DNA of 64,000 nt from DASUPK01 sp963744105 (GCA_963744105.1 CAVUSJ010000002.1:124001-188000); one strand, 5' to 3'. Positions 41,229-50,330 are shown, counted from the stretch's first letter. Notes: generated by a model from the letters alone, not told the origin. Numbers and translations are program-made.

Positions 41229-42044
41229 GCCCGCGGCGCCGCTCTTCTCGGCGCTCCGGCCGGCTGAATTTCGTCCGATCGGGGGAGGGGTCCGCCGCTG
41301 CTGCTGATCCACTCGCTCGGCGGCTCGCTGGTGCAGTGGTCGCCGGTGATGGACATGCTCGCGGCGGAGCGGGAGGTCGTCGCCGTCGATCTTCCCGGGT
41401 TCGGGGAGTCGCCCGAGTTGCCCGAGGGAGTGGAGCCGCGCGCGGCCAATCTCGCGACCGCGGCGCTCGACTTCTTCGACTCGCTCGGCATCGACGGCAA
41501 GCCGGCGATCGCAGGTATCTCGCTCGGCGGCTGGACAGCAATCGAGTGCGCGCGGCAGGGCGGGGCGAGCGCGGTGGTCGCCCTCTGCCCGGCTGGATTC
41601 TGGCGGCGCTCGCCGGCGTCCTCGAACCAGGTTGTCACGCGGGCGCGCCGCAGCGGCCGAGCCGCGAGCGCCCTGCTGCGGCCGGTCATGGCGACGGCCA
41701 GGGGCCGGCGCACCGCTCTCGGCCGTTTCATCTACCACCCCGAGCGACTCAGCCCCGGCGAGGCCGAGGCGATCGCGAAGGCGTACGTGACCGCTCCGGC
41801 CTACGACGAGGCCAGCGCGCTGATGCGGGCCGGGCGGGTGGAGGAGCTCAAGGGAATCAAGACGCCGATCACCCTCGCCTGGGCCGAGCATGACACTCTG
41901 GTCCGCAACCGGCCCCTGCCGGACAAGGTGCTTCCGAGGCGGGTCCAGCAGGTGGAGCTTCCGGGGTGCGGTCACGTCCCGACCTGGGACGACCCCGAGC
42001 TGGTTTCACGGGTCATTCTCGCCGGGGCTCGGCGAAAGCGATAG
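41225..42044 (+). CDS. Alpha/beta hydrolase, frameshifted near the start
   Basis: About 272 aa. GPPLLLIHSLGGSLVQWSPV (oxyanion), AVDLPGFGESPEL, GISLGGW (Ser nucleophile), WAEHDTLV (Asp) and GCGHVPTWD (His) form a full triad. GTG 41225 overlaps the GNAT stop. An extra G near 41288 (GAGGGGTCC for GAGGGTCC) breaks the frame before the oxyanion loop; probably an error. Substrate unknown. Confidence 0.83.
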
Positions 42045-42054
42045 AGGAGGACGG

Positions 42055-42858
42055 ATGAGCGAGCGAACGGAATACGCACCGGGCGAGTTCTGCTGGGTGG
42101 ACCTGGCGACGACGGACGTCGGCGGAGCGAAGGACTTCTACGCGGACCTGCTGGGAGTGGAGGCCCAGGACGCCCCCGGCGACCCCGAGGAGACCGGCGG
42201 CTACGGCTTCTTCATGAAGGACGGAAAGATGGTCGCCGGCATCGGCCCCGTCCAGTCGGACGAGGGGCACTCCGCCTGGGCTAGCTACATCAAGGTCGAG
42301 GACGCGGAGGAGACCGCCGAGAAGGTGAAGGAAGCCGGCGGCAGCGTCTTCTTCGGCCCCGCGGACCTGCCTAACGAGTCAGGCCGCGTCGCGATGCTCC
42401 GCGACCCGCAGGGCGCCTTCATCGGGATCGTCGAGCAGCAGAACCACCCCGGCGCCCAGCTGGTCAACGAGCCCGGCACCTGGACCTGGAACAACCTGAT
42501 GACCCGCGATGCCGAGAAGGCCAAGGAGTTCTACGGCCAGGTGTTCGGCTGGACTGCCTTCCACCACGAGCAGGCGCCGCCGGGCGTGGACATGTGGCAG
42601 GTCGAGGGCCAGCGCTGGCCGGAGGGTCACTCCGGTCTGATGGAGATCGCAGAAGACATGCCCGCCGAGATGCCATCCCACTGGCAGGTCTACTTCATCG
42701 TCGAGAACGCGGACGCGGCGATCGAGAAGGCCGAGTCGAAGGGAGCGAAACTCGGCTTCGGACCGATCGACATCCCCGTGGGCCGGATCGCGACGCTCGT
42801 GGACCCTCAGGGCGCGGTGGTCTCGATCACCGAGGCGAACTACCCCGAGCCGAGGTAG
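42055..42858 (+). CDS. VOC family protein with two glyoxalase-like domains
   Basis: 267 aa made of two VOC modules. Module 1 (about 10-128) opens FCWVDLATTDVGGAKDFYADLLG and ends GAFIGIVEQQ. Module 2 (about 140-264) opens WTWNNLMTRDAEKAKEFYGQVFGW and ends GAVVSITE. Such tandem VOC proteins resemble CFP-30B types, with few of the glyoxalase metal ligands retained, so the role may be binding or resistance. Strong SD (GAGGAGG) before ATG 42055. Its stop abuts that of the convergent fur gene. Confidence 0.87.
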   Translation: MSERTEYAPGEFCWVDLATTDVGGAKDFYADLLGVEAQDAPGDPEETGGYGFFMKDGKMVAGIGPVQSDEGHSAWASYIKVEDAEETAEKVKEAGGSVFFGPADLPNESGRVAMLRDPQGAFIGIVEQQNHPGAQLVNEPGTWTWNNLMTRDAEKAKEFYGQVFGWTAFHHEQAPPGVDMWQVEGQRWPEGHSGLMEIAEDMPAEMPSHWQVYFIVENADAAIEKAESKGAKLGFGPIDIPVGRIATLVDPQGAVVSITEANYPEPR

Positions 42859-43305
42859 CTACTTCCGGGCGCAGTCCGCGCAGAGCCCGCTGACGACGAC
42901 CTCGGCCCGATCGGGCTGAAAGCCGGCCCGCGCGGCGCTGCGGCGGGCACGTTCCAGGTCCAGCGGGGTCTCCATGTCCTCGATCCGCCCGCAGCTACGG
43001 CAGATCATGTGGTGGTGGGCGTCGGCGCGGGTGTCCCACAGCAGTGTGCCGCCGCCGCCGTTGACCCGACGCACGATGCCGAGCTGCTCGAAGAGCTCGA
43101 GCGTCGCGTAGACGGTGGGGAGGGAGACGCCGGGGAGCTTCTCGCCGGCCTCGGAGAGGAGCTCCTCGGCGCTGACGTGGCGGGCGCGGTCGCGGAGCAG
43201 CCGGTGCATGACGACCCGCTGGGAGGTGGCGCGCAGGCCACGCTCGCGCAGGAGCTCGGAGAGCTCGGCGTCATCGCGGGGAGGGGTGTGGAGGTGGGTC
43301 GTCAT
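42859..43305 (-). CDS. Fur-family metal-dependent regulator
   Basis: 148 aa. The winged helix has LRERGLRATSQRVVMHRLLRD and VSLPTVYATLELFEQLGIVRRV. The metal domain has HHHMICRSCGRIED and CADCARK; CRSC and CADC form the structural zinc site. Whether it senses Fe, Mn, Zn or peroxide (PerR) cannot be told. Start ATG 43305. A palindrome overlaps its upstream region and the divergent VIT transporter is the likely target. Confidence 0.9.
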   Translation of the reverse strand: MTTHLHTPPRDDAELSELLRERGLRATSQRVVMHRLLRDRARHVSAEELLSEAGEKLPGVSLPTVYATLELFEQLGIVRRVNGGGGTLLWDTRADAHHHMICRSCGRIEDMETPLDLERARRSAARAGFQPDRAEVVVSGLCADCARK

Positions 43306-43315
43306 CTGCGGGTCA

Positions 43316-43339
43316 CCTAACAACATCGTACATGTTAGG
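43316..43339. promoter_or_regulatory. Palindrome between fur and the VIT-family gene
   Basis: CCTAAC (43316-43321) and GTTAGG (43334-43339) enclose AACAT...ATGTT (43322-43336 with a different centre by 1-2 bp). A likely Fur-family operator serving the divergent promoters. Confidence 0.5.
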
Positions 43340-43374
43340 GAGTCCTTATCTTAATTACCTTGTATTATGACGGC

Positions 43375-43884
43375 ATGAGCGAATTGGTCGCACGACTGGC
43401 GGGGAGGATGGGTCCGGCCGACGAGGAGCGGTTCATGCTCCAGCGCGTCCAGCCCGCGCTGATCGGCCTGATCGACGGCACCGTCTCCACTCTCGCGCCG
43501 ATCTTCGCCACGGCCTTCCTGGCCGGCTCGCACGCCGCGCTGTTCGTCGGCCTGGCGGCGGCACTCGGCGCCGGCATCAGCATGGGGCTCTCCGAGGCCC
43601 TCTCCGACGACGGCTCGCTCACGGGCCGCGGCAGCTCCATGTCCCGCGGCCTGATCACCGGAGGCGCGACCTTCTTGGGCGGCAGCTTCCACGCGCTCCC
43701 CTTCCTGATCAGCGATCTGAACACCGCGCTGCTCGTCGCGTCCTTCACCGTCGGCTGCGAGCTGATCGGGATCGCCTGGATCCGCAAGCGCTTCCTCGAC
43801 GTCTCGCTGCGGAGCTCGCTGATCCAGGTGACACTCGGCGGAGTGATCGTGGCGATCACCGGCGTGCTCATCGGCCAGGCCTAG
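43375..43884 (+). CDS. VIT family (Fe/Mn transporter) protein
   Basis: 169 aa, four to five membrane segments. LIGLIDGTVSTLAPIFATAF, ALGAGISMGLSEALSDDG and RGLITGGATFLGGSFHALPFLI follow the VIT1/CCC1 pattern of vacuolar-type iron/manganese transporters, including the GxxMG(L)xE region. It probably exports or stores Fe2+/Mn2+ under control of the divergent Fur protein. A TATTAT -10 (43363-43368) lies only 6 nt before ATG 43375 and no SD is present, so the mRNA is probably leaderless. Confidence 0.85.
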   Translation: MSELVARLAGRMGPADEERFMLQRVQPALIGLIDGTVSTLAPIFATAFLAGSHAALFVGLAAALGAGISMGLSEALSDDGSLTGRGSSMSRGLITGGATFLGGSFHALPFLISDLNTALLVASFTVGCELIGIAWIRKRFLDVSLRSSLIQVTLGGVIVAITGVLIGQA

Positions 43885-43971
43885 CGTCACCGACCTCCAG
43901 AGCTGTGCCCGTCTTGGGCAGCCTCTATCCGCTCCGTCACGCAAGGGGCGGTGTTAGAACCAGCGAGACGA

Positions 43972-44907
43972 ATGCGACGACGCCTGGCCATCATTTCGGT
44001 TCCATTGATTGCGCTGGGGCTGCTGGCGCCGGGTGCCGCCGAGGCCAAGCATGGGAAGGGGGACCCACGCCTGCAGGTGGTGCACGCCTTCACCACCGCC
44101 GAGACCGCCGGGGCGATCGCAACCGCGACGGTCTCGTGCCCCCAGACGACGCGCCCTGACCTCGGGCCGTGGCGAGCGATCAACGGCGGCTTCAGCATGA
44201 GGCTGGGGACGCCCGGGTACACACCGGGGGACGGACCGTTCATCACGCCGTTCGGCAGCGGAGTCGTCTTCGAGTCGCAGAGGGTCGGGCAGCGCTCCTG
44301 GCGGGTCTCGGCCCAGGACCTCTCGGGCAGGCTCGACCTCGGGGTCGCCGTGTACTGCCAGAACAGCGTGCCCAAGCTGAACAGCGCGAGCACGACGGTC
44401 GCCACGCCAGCGACGGCGCAGATCGGCCCGGCGGCGGTAGCGCATTGCCGCTCCGGCATGGCGGTGTCGGGCGGCTTCTCGACCCCGCCGCCGTTCACGG
44501 CCGCCGGCGCAGCCAACACGGTGATCGGCTCGACGCCCAACGGGAGGAAGGGCTGGCAGGCGCAGGTGCTCTCGAACGAGACGAGCAGCGTGACCAGCTA
44601 CGTCTACTGCGCGAAGAGAAAGTCGGGGCCGGTGAGCCGCTCGTTCGCGGGCGAGCCGTCGAGCGCGGCGACGCTCGAGCTACACGAGGTGTTTGCCACC
44701 ACCGGCAGCCCCGCTTGCCCTCGCAGGCCGCTTGGGCGGTTCACCCCCGGAGGGGGCGGGTTCTCGGAGCTGGGCGCGACGCCATCGCAATACCTGGTCC
44801 CGACTGACTCCAGCCAGCAAAGCGCCGGGACGGAATGGCATGCCGACGCCGTCAAGGTCGGCAGCGGGATCCCCGTGACGCTCCAGGCGATCCTGCTCTG
44901 CGGCTGA
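43972..44907 (+). CDS. Secreted hypothetical protein (311 aa)
   Basis: A signal peptide (RRRLAIISVPLIALGLLAPGAAEA) is followed by a mature part with about three imperfect repeats containing C-P, GGFS and SQR..GQ-SW-V elements (for example INGGFSMRLGTPGY / VSGGFSTPPP / GGGGFSELGATPS). Cysteines are spaced as if in disulfides. No transmembrane anchor. The repeats suggest a beta-structured exported protein. Start ATG 43972. Confidence 0.7.
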   Translation: MRRRLAIISVPLIALGLLAPGAAEAKHGKGDPRLQVVHAFTTAETAGAIATATVSCPQTTRPDLGPWRAINGGFSMRLGTPGYTPGDGPFITPFGSGVVFESQRVGQRSWRVSAQDLSGRLDLGVAVYCQNSVPKLNSASTTVATPATAQIGPAAVAHCRSGMAVSGGFSTPPPFTAAGAANTVIGSTPNGRKGWQAQVLSNETSSVTSYVYCAKRKSGPVSRSFAGEPSSAATLELHEVFATTGSPACPRRPLGRFTPGGGGFSELGATPSQYLVPTDSSQQSAGTEWHADAVKVGSGIPVTLQAILLCG

Positions 44908-44961
44908 GCACCTCACGGCGGCGAGGCCACCGCGGGTCCTTCCCTGGATACTCCAGCGGCG

Positions 44962-46515
44962 ATGTCGCGGGAGAACGACACGGACGCGGCGGGGCGGAGG
45001 GATCTGGACGAGCTCCGGCGGAGGCGGGAGCTCACGGAAGACGCCGCTCGCGCCGAGGCGGTCGCCAAGCGGCACGAGCGGGGAGGCCGGACCGCCCGCG
45101 AGAACGTCGCCGACCTGATCGACGAGGGATCGTGGGTCGAGTACGGGCGCTACGCGATCGCCCAGCAGCGCTCGCGCCGCAGCAAGGAGGACCTGATCGC
45201 CAACACTCCGGCGGACGGCCTCGTCGCCGGAACCGCCACCGTCGACGGGCAGCCGACCGCGGTGCTCGCCTACGACTACACGGTGCTCGCCGGCACGCAG
45301 GGCACGGTCGGGCACTTCAAGAAGGACCGGATGTTCGAGCTGATCGAGCGGATGCGCCTGCCGGTCGTCTTCTTCGCCGAGGGTGGCGGGGGCCGGCCCG
45401 GCGACACCGACCACCCCGTCGTCAGCGCGCTGCAGGTGCGGGCGTTCGCGCTCTGGGCCAAGCTCTCCGGCCGGGTTCCGAGGATCTCCATCGTCGCCGG
45501 CAACTGCTTCGCCGGCAACGCCGTGATCGCCGGATGCTCGGACCTGATCGTCGCCACGACGAACTCCTCGCTCGGCATGGCGGGCCCGGCGATGATCGCG
45601 GGCGGCGGTCTCGGCGACGTCAACCCCGAGGAGGTCGGCCCGGTCGAGGTGCAGGCGCCCAACGGCGTCCTCGATCTCGTCGTCGAGGACGAGGCGGAGG
45701 CGGTCGCGGCGACCAGGCGCCTGCTCGGCTACTTCCGCGGCCCCGTCGAGGAGTGGGCGGCGGCCGATCAGGCGACGCTCCGCGACGCGGTCCCCGAGAG
45801 CTCCCGGCGCGCCTACGACGTCACGCCGATCGTCCGCACGATCGCCGACGAGGAGTCGGTCACGGTGCTGCGCGAGGCCTTCGCGCCCGAGCTCCTCACG
45901 GCGCTGGTCCGCATCGAGGGGCGGCCGGCCGGCGTCATCGCGAACAACTGCAAGTACCAGGCGGGTGTGGTCACCGGGGCGGCCGCCGACAAGGCCACGC
46001 ACTTCATGCAGCTCTGCGACTCCTTCGGGCTCCCGGTGATCTCACTGATCGACACCCCCGGCTACATGGTCGGGCCCGAGGCCGAGCGGGACGCCCTCGT
46101 CCGGCATTGCTGCCGGATGCTGATCGCCGGCGCCGCCCTGACGGTCCCCACCATCTCGATCGTCCTGCGGCGCGGCTACGGCCTGGGCGCCCAGGCGATG
46201 GCGTTCGGCAGCCTGCACGAGCCTCTGCTGACCGCGGCCTGGCCGGACGCGACGCTCGGCCCGATGGGGCTCGAGGGCGCGGTGCGCCTCGCCATGCGCC
46301 GGGACCTCGAGGCGATCGAGGACGAGGCCGAGCGCGAGCGGCGCGTCCGCGACCTGACCGGGCAGATGTACGAGCACGCGCAGGCGCTCAACGCCGCCCA
46401 GATCTTCGAGATCGACGACGTGATCGACCCGGCGGACACACGCGCGACGATCGCCCGCACCCTCGCCGCGGCCGGAACCCCGGAGCCGAGCGGCCGCCCG
46501 GTCGACCCCTGGTGA
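44962..46515 (+). CDS. Acyl-CoA carboxylase carboxyltransferase subunit (AccD/PccB-like)
   Basis: 517 aa. Both crotonase-like halves are present: N-terminal RTARENVADLIDEGSWVEYG, GTVGHFKKDRMFELIERM, VVFFAEGGGGRPGD, AGNCFAGNAVIAGCSDLIVA and SLGMAGPAMI. The C-terminal half has GRPAGVIANNCKYQAGVVTGAAADKATHFMQLCDSF (in parts), LIDTPGYMVGPEAE and VPTISIVLRRGYGLGAQAM. It transfers carboxyl from biotin to an acyl-CoA. No biotin carboxylase gene is nearby. Start ATG 44962. The exact substrate (acetyl-, propionyl- or longer acyl-CoA) is not determinable here. Confidence 0.92.
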   Translation: MSRENDTDAAGRRDLDELRRRRELTEDAARAEAVAKRHERGGRTARENVADLIDEGSWVEYGRYAIAQQRSRRSKEDLIANTPADGLVAGTATVDGQPTAVLAYDYTVLAGTQGTVGHFKKDRMFELIERMRLPVVFFAEGGGGRPGDTDHPVVSALQVRAFALWAKLSGRVPRISIVAGNCFAGNAVIAGCSDLIVATTNSSLGMAGPAMIAGGGLGDVNPEEVGPVEVQAPNGVLDLVVEDEAEAVAATRRLLGYFRGPVEEWAAADQATLRDAVPESSRRAYDVTPIVRTIADEESVTVLREAFAPELLTALVRIEGRPAGVIANNCKYQAGVVTGAAADKATHFMQLCDSFGLPVISLIDTPGYMVGPEAERDALVRHCCRMLIAGAALTVPTISIVLRRGYGLGAQAMAFGSLHEPLLTAAWPDATLGPMGLEGAVRLAMRRDLEAIEDEAERERRVRDLTGQMYEHAQALNAAQIFEIDDVIDPADTRATIARTLAAAGTPEPSGRPVDPW

Positions 46516-46521
46516 ACCGAG

Positions 46522-47985
46522 CTACCAGCGGCTGGTGACGACCTTCTTGCGCGTGTAGAAGTCGACGGCGTCCGAGCCGTTGGCGTGCAGGTCGCCGTCG
46601 ATCGAGTCCTTCCAGCCCGAGAAGGGGAACCAGGCGACCGGCGCAGGCACCCCGATGTTGACGCCGAGCATGCCCGCCTCGATCCCCCAGCGGTAGGCGC
46701 GGGCCGTGGCCCCGGAGGTCGTGAAGATCGAGCCGGCGTTGCCGTAGCGAGATCGGTTCGCGAACTCGATCGCGGCGTCCAGGTCAGGGACCCCGACGAG
46801 CGCCAGGACCGGTCCGAAGATCTCCTCGCGCGCCAGATCCGACTCGTGGTCCGTGACCTCGACGAGGGTCGGCCCGAGCATCGCGCCCGCGTCACCGCCG
46901 CCGAGCCGGCCGTCGAGCAGCACCTGCGAGCCCTCCTTCTCCGCGGTCGCGACCGCCGCCTCCGCCCGCTCGCGAGCCTCCGGCGAGACCATCGGGCAGA
47001 CGTCGGTGTCGGGGTCGGCACCCGACCCGATGGTCAGCTCCTCCGCCGCATGACGGAGGGCGGCCCGCACCTCGGCCTGCCGGCTCTCGTCGCCGGCGAT
47101 GACGCAGACCGATCCGGCGAGGCAGCGCTGGCCCGCGGCGCCGAAAGCGGAGGCCATGATCGCCGGGATCGAGCTCTGGAGATCGGCGTCGGCCGCGACG
47201 ATCATCGAGTTCTTCGCGCCGCCGAGCGCCTGCACCCGCTTGCCTGTCTCGGCCGAGCGGGTTGCGATCAGCCGGGCGGTGCTGGCCTGGCCGACGAAGG
47301 AGACCGCGTCGACGCCGCCGTGACCGAGGATCGACTCCACCGCCTCGCGACCGCCGTGCACGAGATTGACGACCCCCGCAGGGAAGATCTCCTCCTCCGC
47401 GATCAGCTCGCAGATCCGCTGCGCCGGGCGAGGGTCGCGCTCCGACGGCTTGAGGATGAACGCGTTTCCGCAGGCGACCGCGTAGGGCAGGAACCAGAGC
47501 GGGATCATCGCCGGGAAGTTGAAGGGCGTGATCGCGGCGACCACACCGACCGGCTGGCGCACCAGCTCGACGTCGATGCCGGACGCGACACCCTCGAGGT
47601 TCTCCCCCTTGAGCAGATGGGGGATGGCGGCGGCCGACTCGACGGACTCGATGCCGCGGCCGACCTCACCGTTGGCGTCCGCCAGCGTCTTGCCCATGTC
47701 GGCCGTGACGAGCGCGGTGATCTCGTCGCGATGGCGGACCAGCGCGTCGCGCAGCGCGAGCACCCGCCGGGCCCTCTCCTGCGGCGGCACCTTGCGCCAG
47801 GCGGGCTGCGCCTGCCGCGCGGCGCGGACGGCCGCGTCGACGTCCGCCGCGCCGGAGAGCGGGATGTGGGCGGCCAGCTCGCCGGTCGCGGGATCGCGAT
47901 CCTCGAGAGTGGAATCGGCGGTCGCGTCGACGAAGGAACCGCCGACGAAGTTCTGAAGCGTCCGTGCCTCGGCCGCGGTGGCCAT
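46522..47985 (-). CDS. mmsA: CoA-acylating methylmalonate-semialdehyde dehydrogenase
   Basis: 487 aa. NFVGGSFVDATADSTLEDRDPATGEL opens it, then GVVAAITPFNFPAMIPLWFLPYAVACGNAFILKPSERDP (in parts), FVGQASTARLI, GGAKNSMIVAADADL and the active-site Cys in FGAAGQRCLAGSV. The C-terminus has NIGVPAPVAWFPFSGWKDS. These are hallmarks of MmsA/IolA, which makes propionyl- or acetyl-CoA from (methyl)malonate semialdehyde using NAD+ and CoA, fitting valine or inositol catabolism. Convergent with the carboxyltransferase gene that could process its product. Start ATG 47985. Confidence 0.92.
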   Translation of the reverse strand: MATAAEARTLQNFVGGSFVDATADSTLEDRDPATGELAAHIPLSGAADVDAAVRAARQAQPAWRKVPPQERARRVLALRDALVRHRDEITALVTADMGKTLADANGEVGRGIESVESAAAIPHLLKGENLEGVASGIDVELVRQPVGVVAAITPFNFPAMIPLWFLPYAVACGNAFILKPSERDPRPAQRICELIAEEEIFPAGVVNLVHGGREAVESILGHGGVDAVSFVGQASTARLIATRSAETGKRVQALGGAKNSMIVAADADLQSSIPAIMASAFGAAGQRCLAGSVCVIAGDESRQAEVRAALRHAAEELTIGSGADPDTDVCPMVSPEARERAEAAVATAEKEGSQVLLDGRLGGGDAGAMLGPTLVEVTDHESDLAREEIFGPVLALVGVPDLDAAIEFANRSRYGNAGSIFTTSGATARAYRWGIEAGMLGVNIGVPAPVAWFPFSGWKDSIDGDLHANGSDAVDFYTRKKVVTSRW

Positions 47986-47994
47986 GGCCTGAGA

Positions 47995-48654
47995 CTAGCG
48001 CCGGGCGGACCGCCGCCGCGCCCGGTGCTTCTGGAACTGGCCGGGCTCGGCCTCCTCCTCGAGCACCTGCTCGATCGTCCGCCCGCTCAGCACCGATTCC
48101 GGCTGCGAGGAGGTCGGCCTGCGGCGGGCGTCGGCGCCCTCGTCGCGCTTCTTGATGAAGAGCCACTTCTCCCGGTCGCCGGCCGGGCCGGTCCGGACGA
48201 GCGCGTAGGCGCCCTTGATCTTCTCGCCGAGCATGAAGACCTTGACGTCGCCTTTTTCGATGGCCTCGTCCAGCTCCATGGGCTTCCCCTGCCGGGTCTC
48301 GGAGATGTTCTGGAAGACGCCGCGGTCCCAGACGATCATCGGCCCCGCGCCGTAGGAGCCCTCCTCGATCACGCCCTCCCACTCGAGGTAGTCGAGCGGA
48401 TGGTCCTCGGTCCTCATGGCGAGGCGCTTGTCGCGCGGATCGAGCGAGGGGCCCTTCGGAATGGCCCAGGAGGCCAGCACCCCGTCGACCTCGAGCCGCA
48501 GGTCGTAGTGCTCCGAGGTGGCCGAGTGCTTCTGGAAGGAGAACCGCGGGTGGCGGCGCTTGGCCTTGCCCTTCCTGGCCTTGCCCCTGCCGCTCGGCTC
48601 CTTGGTCTTCGAGAAGTCGCGCTTTCGCTCGTATTCCTTGAGCGATCGGGGCAC
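47995..48654 (-). CDS. Stand-alone LigD-type 3'-phosphoesterase
   Basis: 219 aa. LKEYERKRDFSKTKEP and RFSFQKHSATSEHYDLRLEVDGVLASWAIPKGPSLDP (in parts) are the phosphoesterase (PE) motifs, with DHPLDYLEWEGVIEEGSYGAGPMIVWDRG after them. It trims 3'-phosphates or ribonucleotides from DNA ends in NHEJ. No ligase or polymerase domain is fused. GTG 48654 overlaps the stop of the WS/DGAT gene (TAGTG), giving a curious operon of lipid and DNA-repair genes. Confidence 0.9.
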   Translation of the reverse strand: MPRSLKEYERKRDFSKTKEPSGRGKARKGKAKRRHPRFSFQKHSATSEHYDLRLEVDGVLASWAIPKGPSLDPRDKRLAMRTEDHPLDYLEWEGVIEEGSYGAGPMIVWDRGVFQNISETRQGKPMELDEAIEKGDVKVFMLGEKIKGAYALVRTGPAGDREKWLFIKKRDEGADARRRPTSSQPESVLSGRTIEQVLEEEAEPGQFQKHRARRRSARR

Positions 48655-49976
48655 TAGACCGCCACCTCCAGCTCAGAGATCGCGTCGCCCAGCGCGCCGC
48701 GCAGCCCGTCCAGGTTGGAGATCGAGTCGGGGTCGGAGCAGAGGCCGAAGGCGAGCTCGCCGCCGAGCGAGACGACAGAGATACGCAGGGCATGGCGATC
48801 GGCGGGCTCGGCGAACGAGCAGAGCTGCTCCACCGCGTGGCCGAGGATCACCGCGCGCTCCCGTGGCCCCGGGACGTTCGAGACCGAGAGGGCGAACTCG
48901 CGAGGGCCGGAGGTGATGCGGGTCACGCCCTTGTATAGCGGCCGGAAGCGGCCGAGCGCGTGGAAGAAGGCGTAGAGGGCGTCCGCGTCGTGATCGAGCT
49001 TCCGCTCGCTCGTCTCCGCGTTGATCACGCGCAGGCGCTCCTGCGGGTCCGGTTCCGCGATCGGCAGATCGACGTTCATGAACGAGTCCCGGTTGCCGAG
49101 CTCTCCCTTCTCCTCCTCGCGGGCGTGCAGGCAGACGGGAATCTGGACCCGCAGGTCCTTGGCGACCCCGCCGGCCTGCGGCAGCCAGCGGCGCAGGGCC
49201 CCGGCGACGACGGCGAGGATGACGTCGTTGACCGTGGCACCCTCGGGCGAGCTGTGGCCGATCCGCTTCAGACGCTCGAGCGGGAAGCTGCTCCAGGCCA
49301 CCTCGCGCCCCGGGCCGATGTGCTGGTCGAGCTTGGTGTCGCGCCCCGGCCGCAGCTCGCGCCAGAGGGCGGAGGGCAGCCGCACCAGGATCCGCTCCTC
49401 CGCGGCTCCGGCGGCGGGGCCGGGGGAGGGCTTGGCCTTCGTGCGCTTGGACGTGGGCGTGACGGCGTGCGGGTTGGGGGTCTCAACGTCGCGGTCCCAG
49501 AGCATTCCGGCGGCCAGCTTGATCGCGCTGACCCCGTCGGCCATCGCGTGGTGGATGCGGCCGACGATCGCGGTCCGGCCCCCGGTCAGCGGCAGGACGT
49601 CGAGCCGCCAGAGCGGACGGGTGTGATCGAGCCTCTCGGAGAGCAGCTCGCCCACCGCCGCCCGAAGCTCCTCGTCGGAGAGGGCATCGGCGTGATCGGG
49701 CTCGGCGACGTGCCAGTCGAGATCGATGTCCTCCGCCTCGACCCAGGCGGGGCGCCCCAGCCGCAGGCGTGGCTCGACGACCCGCTGACCGAGACGGGGG
49801 AAGGCGCTGATCCGCTCCGCGACCCGCTCGCGCAGCTTCGGGACCGACGCCGCCCGGCCGCCCGAGTCGGGAGCGAGGATCAGCACCTTGCCGGTGTGGC
49901 CCTTGATCACCTGCGACTCCAGGCGCAGGATCTGGGCGTCGTCCTCGCTCAGTCTCTCCCTTGCGGCTGCGCTCAC
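48654..49976 (-). CDS. Wax ester synthase/diacylglycerol acyltransferase (WS/DGAT)
   Basis: 440 aa. The catalytic HHxxxDG is present as RIHHAMADGVSA (about residues 151-157). PLWRLDVLPL before it and NDVILAVVAGALRRWL plus ALSVSNVPGPRE later are family motifs. It makes wax esters or triacylglycerol from acyl-CoA, a storage-lipid step common in Actinobacteria. Start GTG 49976. Lys/Pro-rich linker around 190-205. Confidence 0.92.
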   Translation of the reverse strand: MSAAARERLSEDDAQILRLESQVIKGHTGKVLILAPDSGGRAASVPKLRERVAERISAFPRLGQRVVEPRLRLGRPAWVEAEDIDLDWHVAEPDHADALSDEELRAAVGELLSERLDHTRPLWRLDVLPLTGGRTAIVGRIHHAMADGVSAIKLAAGMLWDRDVETPNPHAVTPTSKRTKAKPSPGPAAGAAEERILVRLPSALWRELRPGRDTKLDQHIGPGREVAWSSFPLERLKRIGHSSPEGATVNDVILAVVAGALRRWLPQAGGVAKDLRVQIPVCLHAREEEKGELGNRDSFMNVDLPIAEPDPQERLRVINAETSERKLDHDADALYAFFHALGRFRPLYKGVTRITSGPREFALSVSNVPGPRERAVILGHAVEQLCSFAEPADRHALRISVVSLGGELAFGLCSDPDSISNLDGLRGALGDAISELEVAV

Positions 49977-50073
49977 GGAGTGATCTTTGCGCCTGGGGAG
50001 GCTTCTGTCATCCCCCGTTTTTCACGTTGTGCGCCGGGTAGGGAAGAAGCAACGACAAAAGGAGATAACGCAA

Positions 50074-50266
50074 ATGGGTGAGCACATCGATGAGGCGAAG
50101 GGCCGCACGAAGGAAGCGGCTGGAGACCTCACAGACGACGACAAGCTCAAGCGCGAGGGCAAGATCGACCGAGCCACGTCGAGCAGTCAAGGACAAGGTC
50201 GGGGACGTTGCCGACAAGGTGAAGGACACGGTCGGGCACGGCGACGGCGACGACTCGCGCGACTGA
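50074..50266 (+). CDS. CsbD-family stress protein, frameshifted
   Basis: About 63 aa. GEHIDEAKGRTKEAAGDLTDDDKLKREGKIDRA is the CsbD signature. After an extra base near 50180 the other frame gives VKDKVGDVADKVKDTVGHGDG, completing the usual length. SD AAAAGGAG before ATG 50074. CsbD proteins are abundant general-stress proteins of unknown mechanism. A strong terminator follows. Confidence 0.82.
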
Positions 50267-50295
50267 CCGCCCGCTGAAATAGCTGAAGCAGGGAT

Positions 50296-50330
50296 GAGGC
50301 CGGAGCTAGCGCTCCGGCCTCTTTGCTTTC
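50296..50330 (+). terminator. Rho-independent terminator after csbD
   Basis: GAGGCCGGAG (50296-50305), 6-nt loop CTAGCG, CTCCGGCCTC (50312-50321), then TTTGCTTT. Perfect 10-bp stem. Confidence 0.85.

Noticed and set aside
46585..48657. 690-aa plus-strand ORF
   Set aside because: Antisense to mmsA and the LigD phosphoesterase; low-complexity composition.
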